Assembly (NCBI GenBank): GCA_017311315.1
Contig: CM029664.1
Coordinates: 23,020,302 to 23,084,301, forward strand
Direction: 5' to 3'
From: Dendrocalamus latiflorus
Lineage: Eukaryota > Streptophyta > Magnoliopsida > Poales > Poaceae
DNA: 64,000 nucleotides
A model generated the notes under the pieces. That model worked only from the letters and a program-made list of their open reading frames with translations, was not told the DNA's origin and did not search any database. This document shows positions 56,983 through 64,000 of this stretch, one piece after another (position 1 is the stretch's first letter; each line of letters starts with the position of its first letter). Both the position numbers and the translations under genes were made by a program.

Positions 56983-57193
56983 CTTCAGGCTGTTTTCAAT
57001 GTAGCACTCTGATCTATTTTGTTCGCCTTTGTTTCATTCTCGTGTAATTTCATTTTTGATTTCCAGAGAGCATGAGTCATCTTCATCATAGTTCTTATAG
57101 CTATTGGTGAGAAGAGAATTTTTAAGTGGATACTTGGGGGCAAATTTTAAAAGGCACCATTCACCCCCCTCTGTTGCCATATCCGATCCTACA

Positions 57194-58067
57194 TCAATCT
57201 TGTAGATCAATCTAGATCGAAATTATATTCGTTTGCAATGCCATGATTAGATAAGATGCATTCTAATTGTTTCTAGTCTTAGATTGATCTATTATTTGCT
57301 AGCATGATTTTTATGCACTTCTGAGAATATGTTAGATGAATTTGCTAGAATCTAGGTCGGTCTCAAAGATAGATTAGAAATCGGGATTGTTTGAGATCAC
57401 ATGCATGGATTCGGCACAATCCTATTGCCGTTGGCACTCGAGGCCACCGGCCGTCTTGCCCATGTGCTTGAAATCGCCACTAGTCGGCCACGGCCATTGC
57501 CTCCAAGACGAGGCTGCCGCTCGGTCTTCTCACTGCCGAGCCATTGGTCGCCCGAAACTGCCGAGCCGTCAGGCCGTCTGAAGCTATCGATGCCGCCGCC
57601 TCCACACATTTCCGCTGATGCGCCCGAAGCCACCGCCACCATGGCTGTGTCTGCGCTAGGCCTCACGGCCGTCTCTGCACTCGATCGCTAGTGTGCCCGA
57701 AGCCTGAAGCCGTCGCCAGGAGCCACCACCGCCTCCGCTCACCCGCACCCAAGGCGCCCGCACTGCGTCAGCGCACGAGGCACCCTCCAGCCGGGGCTAC
57801 ATCCACACACAGTCGTCCTCCGATGCTTGGCGTTCCCTTCCATCGGCGCTGCTGCGCCTACGCCCGAGGCCGCCCATCGTCGACCTGTGCTCGTGGCTAC
57901 CCGCCGCCGCCACATAAGGGAAGACGGGTGGCTAGGGTTTTAACCCTAGCCACCCAGTCGAATGGGCTGCAAGGCCACCGGTCCAAATGGGTCGAATAAA
58001 GCCCACTAGCGTGTAAATAAAAGAAAAAAGGAAAAGAAAATCTAGCTGGCAATTTTGCAAATTAACC
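57194..58067 (+). mobile_element. Copia leader continuation, GC-rich, no clear Gag
   Basis: It continues the copia 5' region interrupted by the solo LTR. An AT-rich leader runs to about 57390; a GC-rich, Pro/Arg-biased stretch (57390-57960) follows, in which I recognise no domain. No UBN2, integrase or RT sequence is found. The MULE-PMD segment begins at 58068. Confidence 0.4.
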
Positions 58068-60815
58068 TCATCGTCGTCGCCACCTCGGACGGTGTATCTG
58101 ATCCTCAGAGAAGGTGAACCTGCTTGGGGAGTGCGGTGCATCTCGAAGGTCGTAGTGCGAGGGCTGCGTTCGAGGCGGTGGTGGGTAAAACTTCGTGGAG
58201 AGTTGCGACGGCTGGCCGAAAATAGAGCTCAGCCATTCAGAGGAGGGGTCTACGTCCTGCTTAGATGGAACAGCTGAATTAGGCAATGGAAAATACAAAA
58301 AATGTTCATAATGAGTAGTAATATCATAAGGCATTTACCTGGGAAGTCTGAAACGCTGATGGGCCACCGTGAACTTGCTGGCCATGTTGCTCCGTGACTC
58401 CCTGCAATTTTGTAACGATGAGATTAGATGGCGTTAAAATACATGTGTTATGTTTACTACATGAGTACATACCGGTGCATGCGGCTGTCCGAATGACGAT
58501 GACGTTGCGAAATCACCCATGTACTCCTGCGCCGTGTAACCTTGGTACGTCTGCCCGAACCACTCGTCCCGCCCCTGCATGTCCGCTCGGGTGGACTGAT
58601 CGCCATGCGCAAATGTGTCGAACGTCATCCTCGGTTGCTGCTGCGAGTCAGGGTCGTTATCTGTAGAGAATGTTTGCTCGTCCGGCGCCCTCCGGGATGA
58701 CGACGGCTGTAGCAACGTGCTATCCTATCGCAAGTGCTGCAGGAAAAACGTGTGGTTATGAGTAACTGGCAATCGAGTGGACGAACAAACTGTTGGCAGA
58801 TGTCGTACCGCTGGTCCGAAGCACTGGGAGGACGAGGGAGTGAACCTGGGACGACCGTCGGACTGCTACGGACGACCGCCAGACAGGGACGAACGACCGC
58901 CGGACAGCGACGGACGATCGCCAGAAAGCGACGGACGACCGCCGGACTGCGACGGACATGTTGACGGTGGTGCTGATGGCGGTGCTGACGGCGGTGCTGA
59001 CGGCAGTGCTGACGGGTGTGGCGCTGCCCGCTGTTCTCTGTGGAGGCGTCGTGCATGCACATCATCCCTGTGCCGACTACAGCTCATGGACCTGATCAGA
59101 GACCTGGCCTCACTGAGGATGGTACGCACCGAAGAAAGCAGCCGGGAGCCGCCCTGCCCACGCTGGAGAATCTGAACAGCCTCGTCCTCGATACGATGCA
59201 TGCACTCGTACTGCAGGTAAACAAACAACGAGTTAAAACGTACTGTACGTAAACAAACAATGAGTTAAAACGTACTGCAGGTAAACATACCACCTCGTCC
59301 TGACGTGCTGCTCGATGACGGTCCGGCCCTGCCCATATGGCATCCTCGTGCGCGACCTCTACAGGACGGTGTGGGGTAGGCCCAGTAAGCCTGCTGCGGG
59401 TGCGTGGAACGTACCACTCTAGGTACGCACTGTATGTGTCGACGTCGTATGGCCTAGTCTCGTCCACAACCTCCATGCTCGCTGAGTCACGCCACAGGTA
59501 TGTCCACGGTCGCTGTGTGCCCGTCCAGTCGTCACCCCGATGACCTCTTCTTGTTTGCCTGCAAGTTAGTCCACAAATTGCACAATTACTATTGACAACA
59601 CATTACTACATTGCGTACAGTTACCATGCAATGACTTACCAGTGGGCCTTCGGTGGTAGTGCCCGTCCTGGGAGGGGTGGCACGTGCTGGTGGAGGTCAA
59701 ACTGCCTCAGCACTCTCTGCGGGTTGTATGGCTCGACGAAGTGGGAGAAGACGAGGTGGCAGGTCGTCAACCAGTACGTGTGGTCTTGGTGGCACTGAGA
59801 TGACAACCCGTAGGGGGCTATGCTATGAATGAACTATGCATCTCATGGGAACCAGACTATGTCGCTCTCATGAAGCTGCTCGAACTGGTTATGGAAATCT
59901 GGGTACACACGCCTCGGTCTCTCCCTGGCCTACCGCAACTGACCATGTGTCCAACGCGTCCCCATAGTCAGCCCATTTATGGGGTCATCGCCACCAGCCT
60001 GATCGTAGAACTCCGGGCTGAGGTCGTAAGGGTGCACAGCCCTCTCGATCTTAGGCCTCCCAACCGGGAAGTGCTCCCAAGATCAGTACTGTAGGAGCAC
60101 GTAGCACACTGCCAAGACCGGCTCGCTGGCCGCAGCATGCTGACAGGCATCACACAAGCCTCGGTACGTGGTGCTAAGGACTGCAGATCCCCAGCTGTAC
60201 TATGGCACCTGGCCGGGCAAGGCATCCGCCAAGGACTCTGCAAGGCGTATGTATGTAGGATGCACGGAGGCTCCAGTGGTCGTAGGAAACAAGACCCACC
60301 CGAACAAAAAAAGGAGGTATACCATGAGGTGCGTCCGCATGACCCCCTCAGGAGCGTGCACAGGGCAGGTCATGAACTCTCATAGCCACGAGTGTGGCAC
60401 ACCAGACATGTTGTCTGGGATCGAGTGACCGAATTGGGCACCCAGGGCGACCTTCCAGTTTGCCGCCCTGGGGGGTGGCACTACTGCTGCACCACGGATG
60501 GGTAGACCTGTCAGCATGGACACGTCCTGAAATGTAACAGTCATCTCGCCCCACCGGAAGTGGAAGGTGTGAGTCTCCGGTCTCCAACGATCCACGAGTG
60601 CAGACAGCAACGGCGCATCAAAGTGCAACGTATACGGAACATCCAGCATACGAGCAATGGGCAAAAGACCGGTGTCTCACAGCAGCGGGATGTACCGCTC
60701 ATCTAGAGGCCAGTGCTCTCAGGGGCCCCTAAGGATGAAACACGGAGGGCCGTCAGCAGATGACCACGCTGTGCATCGGTGCTGGTCATCCCAACGGGCC
60801 TCAAGCAACTCGTAC
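58068..60815 (-). pseudogene. Plant mobile domain (PMD) gene of a Mutator-like element
   Basis: Reading from about 60815 (MAYELLEARWDDQHR): DERYIPLL then TGA, DTGLLPIARMLDV, LLSALVDRWRPETHTFHF, GEMTVTFQDVSMLTGLPIRG (60664-60480), FMTCPVHAPEG, a TGA before SWEHFPVGRP (about 60080), a histidine-containing YWLTTCHLVF..EPYNPQRVLRQF (about 59790-59700), YLEWYVPRTRSR (about 59420), and a low-complexity Ser/Pro/Gln tail ending at 58068. These are landmarks of the PMD (aminotransferase-like) family, found in MULEs and Ty3 elements as well as the host MAIN proteins. There are at least five in-frame stops, including TGA at 60719-60721, 60677-60679 and 60380-60382. Introns probably exist in the 3' half. 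It is read in the same direction as the transposase, with a 60-bp repeat array between. Confidence 0.85.
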
Positions 60816-60867
60816 GCCATCTCCTGCCGATGATTGAAAACAAGTCAGTACACAGTGTCATGAGAAT

Positions 60868-61047
60868 ATGCAACATACGTAATTTGCAGGTAATGACAAT
60901 AAAGCGTGAAATAAATGACAACATAACATGCAACAAACATAATTTGCAGCGAATGTCAACAAAGTGCGCAACAGATGGCAAGATAATTTCCAACAAACCT
61001 AATTTGCAGCGAACGACAACAAATGATAACGAAATATCGAATAAGTC
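60868..61047. repeat. 60-bp tandem repeat, three units
   Basis: CAACA(T/A)ACGTAATTTGCAG-like blocks recur exactly every 60 bp (AATTTGCAG at 60881, 60941 and 61001), followed by (G)AATG(A/T)CAACAAAG. The array lies between the PMD gene and the transposase of the MULE. Confidence 0.85.
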
Positions 61048-61200
61048 AAAACATAACATAATTTCCCAGAAAATGACTCAAACAAATTGTACACGCAAAT
61101 AATTCCGTAAGATACATTCAGCATAGGTTAAAGGATGCAAGATCATGTGCTCGCATACACCAGAAGCAGCAGTCAACAACAAAGAACCATGTGCTTCATA

Positions 61201-63884
61201 CTATGGAGCGTTACTTGATGTCGGCTTGTTTGGGCACTGTCTAAATGAATGGCCAACCGTCTTGCATAGTCTGCACTTCGGGCGCCGAACCCGATCCCCA
61301 TGCTGGCTATTATCCATGTCATTACGAATGCAACGGCTTTGTCGTCGCCCACGGCCGACGTGCTTCAGTGCATCGTTCGGCACCCACTTGATTTGCCCTG
61401 GCCAGAGGTCCCTATAATGCATGTCCACCCATAGGAATGGAACTCCGTGCTCCAGGTTTCAAACAGGTGCTTTATGTCATAGTATTTTGAGATGTAATGC
61501 GTGGGTGCCTGGTGCCATACCGCGCATGCCGCGTACACGTGCGAGCATGGCTTGTGTAGAAGTTGCAGCTTGTTGCAGGTGCAAGATGCTCTGTCATCAA
61601 TCGTGCGCACCTGCTTACAATCCCCTCTTGTTTGGCCCATCATGTACTTCTGTTTGAGGTGGACCTCGAACTTCCTCCGTAAGCCATCCATGGTCTGAGT
61701 AATATGCGAACGAGCCTTCTCCATCTTTTTGTCCATGTAGGCCTGCGCTACATCGGAGAATTCTTTGCCTTCGTCAAGATGCTGCTTCGCCATCATGGCT
61801 CTATTGACAAAGTATCCAACTGAATAGTTCCAGATCTCATCCACGATTGCAGTGATAGGTAGGGATCTCACGCCCTTTAGAACACCATTGTAAACCTCGG
61901 ACATGTTTGTCGTCATGATTCCGTACCTTGCTCCGCCGGTGTCATGTAGTAGAGGCCACATCTCCAAGTCAGGTGCATTGGACTGAACCCATTGGGTGAA
62001 CTCCCGAACTCTCGTGGAGCCACCCTCCACGCCCGCAGCTTCAGCCTGCTCAAGACGCCTTACATGCTTGCTGGTCTCCTGATCAAAGTGCCTCCACAAG
62101 GCCTCGAAATTCCTCTTCTGGTTCTGCATACAAAGCTTTTTGAACATCTTCATTAGTTCCTTGCTATGGAACCTTCTGTGGAAGTTCGCCGCAAGATTCC
62201 TCATGCACCACCGGTTCTTCATGTCATTCCACTGGAAGGGAGGCTGTGTCCCGTTCTACATCGTTCGCATTGCAGACAGCAAGCCTGCATTGCGGTCCGA
62301 GATGACACACACATCCGGTCGATCTTGTACTATAGCCTGCTTCACATTGATAAGGAACCACAACCAGCTATCCATATTCTCATTCTCTACAATTGCAAAT
62401 GCCACTGGGAGTAACTGGTCATTTGCGTCTGCTGCAACCGCGGTCAGGATAGTACCCTTATACTTGCTAGATAGGAATGTGCCGTCCATCGTTAGCATTG
62501 GACGGCACCACTTGAAGCCTTCTATTGCCAGATGGAAGGCCCAGAACACTCTGTCAAGCACAAAACAATTCGGCCCTTGCGTCTCATGAACCCGCTCGTA
62601 CTTGTTAATGTACGTGCCTGGGTTTGCTGCTGCAATTTGAGACAGCATTCTTGGCACCAGATCATATGCCTCCTCGTACGTCCCAAACATACGTTGCAGG
62701 ACCTTCTGTTTCCCCCGCCACACCTTCTTGTAGCTGACATCAAACCCCATCGTGTTCGCTACCTCCGCCATGAGAACCTTGAGAGAAATGGATACATTTG
62801 CCGCCACAAGATGGCTTATCAGCTCCGCAACATATGACGACGTTATGTTGCGGTGCCTATGCAGTGGCGCCACAAGCTGACAAGTGTGATCCTTCAGCAT
62901 CGTTATCCGGAAGTTCGAGACAGCGCCCCTGAACTGCTGCGCACGGACCTTGCCAGGGCAGGAGCCATCGACACACTTCACAATGTAGGTGTCAGGGTTG
63001 GACCTGTGCACCCGATATGTCCGGCTGATGTTGACGGCGTATGTGGCAATAGCTTGCTGTGCAACAATCTTGTTACGGAAGCTCTGCCCTACAAAGAGTG
63101 TGCCTTCATTGAATCCCTACTCTGCCTCCTTCGCCCGTGGCAGAACTAGGGATTCCGCTGCGATGTCGTCCATTCTGGACGGCACGTACGCCCTCTCCGT
63201 GGTTACAACACCACCTAACACACCACCCGCTGTAGGTTCCCCTTCTTCCTCCTCTCCTGAACTGGCTGTTTCCACATCCTCCTCCTCGTCGCTTTCCACC
63301 TCCTCCACCTGGTTCGCAAGGTACTCGTGATAGTCAACACGGGCGGCCCACCACCTCTCCGCACCTTCATTCGGCTGAAAATTCTCCGCACACCTCCGCA
63401 GGTCTCCATCTCCCATTGACTCATTGCCTCCTTCTCCTTCACCAGCATCTTCATGACCACCGGAGAGTAATGCAGGCTCTACATCTCCGTCAGCACCAGC
63501 AGAGCCACCCATGGCGGATGATTCTGTCCTCTCCACAAATTGAACATATACCATTAGCCTGGCATAAATCACTGCGTCAGGGTTGCACACGACCTCCATG
63601 TAGTTCGCCCATGAAGCGTCGCTCGTCACCTTTATAAGTTGCCACACTATCTCCCCTGCAGCACCTACAACTGCGGCATACACTGCCTCGATCCGTAATT
63701 TGTTCCTTGCGGTGTCTCGATCGAATGCGGAACGCACGCATCTCTGTAGCTCCAACAGGCTCATGCTGTTCAGATTGGGTGCCCGGATCACGGTTCGGTC
63801 ACAATTAGACAGGTCTGCCCCGTACAGCCCGTCGCGTACGAGACCACTTCCGTAGAACACGAACAAGTCTTGGATGTCACCCAT
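61201..63884 (-). pseudogene. Mutator-like (MULE) transposase, two TAG stops and a frameshift
   Basis: From ATG 63884 (MGDIQDLFVFYG) a single frame of 840 codons reaches 61365, broken by TAG at 63117-63119 and 62256-62258. N-terminal PB1-like/acidic part: residues 1-255. MuDR-type zinc-binding part: GTLFVGQSFRNK..CVDGSCPGKVRA (about 258-320). DDE core: MLTMDGTFLSSKYKGTIL and VCVISDRNAGLLSAM (about 455-540), with a likely Glu in MSEVYNGVLKG. SWIM finger: SCTCNKLQLLHKPCSHVY (about 755-775). The CRLCKTVGHSFRQC knuckle (CX2CX4HX4C) follows in a different frame (61428-61201), which needs a one-base shift near 61430. Terminal inverted repeats are not in the window; the 5' end lies beyond 64000. Confidence 0.93.
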
Positions 63885-64000
63885 GGCGTACCTAACATAA
63901 GTCCATACTGAACCCTCTTAGTATATATAACATGCAACAAGTGTACCATCATTCAGTAGCTACTGCCTACCACATACAAGCGTAATATTTCCATCTCAAT
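63885..64000 (-). other. MULE leader, continues past the window
   Basis: This is AT-rich DNA upstream of the transposase start codon, with a TATATATAA run near 63920-63930 that could serve as its TATA box on the minus strand. No terminal repeat is visible before the window ends. Confidence 0.4.

Larger units (their letters stand above)
54131..57193 (+). mobile_element. Sirevirus-type solo LTR carrying another solo LTR
   Basis: It starts TGAGAGACCATGTGGAGG and ends CCGATCCTACA. The flanks are GCAAT (54126-54130) and TCAAT (57194-57198), a 5-bp duplication with one mismatch. Without the inner element and one TSD copy it measures about 2.07 kb. GACCGGGACTAGG..GGAGTC(G/A)GAGGTCCAGACGG words are repeated about four times at 54335-54750, which explains its extra length relative to sister LTRs. 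Confidence 0.88.

Noticed and set aside
57387..57999. Plus-strand Pro/Arg-rich ORFs in the copia leader
   Set aside because: No domain match, several overlapping open frames as expected from high GC, no clear Gag motif.

Overview
This is plant nuclear DNA, almost certainly from a grass (Poaceae). It looks like repeat-rich heterochromatin: nearly all of the 64 kb can be assigned to transposable elements, mostly nested or truncated. The grass call rests on several things: Sirevirus (Ty1/copia) LTRs with palindrome arrays and an initiator-Met primer site, a Tat-type Ty3 element with a large spliced antisense gene, a tRNA-derived SINE of a type common in grasses, a grass-type promoter motif (GGCCCACTGACAGG and its complement), and fragments of two plant genes (a half-size ABC transporter of the ABCB25/ALS1 type and an adenylate isopentenyltransferase). 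I see no intact single-copy host gene, no rRNA or tRNA gene and no CRISPR array. The only long intact reading frames are the hAT transposase at 40011-42539 and the spliced antisense ORF at 21693-24702.

Layout. 1-1107: anonymous. 1108-4798: Sirevirus-type solo LTR (TSD CATTT) with a second, inverted solo LTR inside it (2073-4028, TSD ACTAA). 5402-6890: intron-retaining ABC-transporter gene fragment, minus strand. About 7080-9326: 5' end of a Tat-type Ty3 element (LTR, PBS, gag). 9327-20874: a very young non-autonomous Sirevirus arranged LTR-internal-LTR-internal, cut off at 20874. 20875-26642: what looks like the other end of a Tat-type element (52-bp repeats, antisense gene, 22 copies of a 65-bp repeat). 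26643-30370: pieces of a short-LTR copia and two oppositely oriented Ty3 fragments, with a SINE (29846-30157) flanked by a perfect 16-bp duplication. 30711-31630 and 38039-38966: a duplicated anonymous segment. Between the two copies lie a minus-strand copia remnant (to 35325) and a 2.7-kb solo LTR (35326-38007, TSD AAATA).

38967-42769 is a hAT element with an intact 842-codon transposase; it abuts the 3' half of an isopentenyltransferase gene with no target duplication. 44640-45130 looks like an orphan promoter and leader on the minus strand. 45845 to about 53100 is a decayed minus-strand Sirevirus whose polyprotein joins in frame, at 46800/46801, to a reverse transcriptase of another copia lineage. 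53230-53700 is a LINE remnant. 53861-58060 is a copia 5' end carrying a solo LTR (54131-57193), which itself carries another solo LTR (55241-56233, TSD GAGTA). 58068-64000 is a decayed Mutator-like element on the minus strand with a transposase and a second gene encoding a plant mobile domain (PMD).

The best leads are: the exchangeable repeat cassette at one fixed place in the Sirevirus LTRs (different units in different copies); the recent tandem Sirevirus with its matching internal deletion of gag; the chimeric copia junction; the hAT/isopentenyltransferase junction; the open, correctly spliced antisense ORF; and the MULE-PMD pair. All family names come from reading motifs by eye. No database search was possible.
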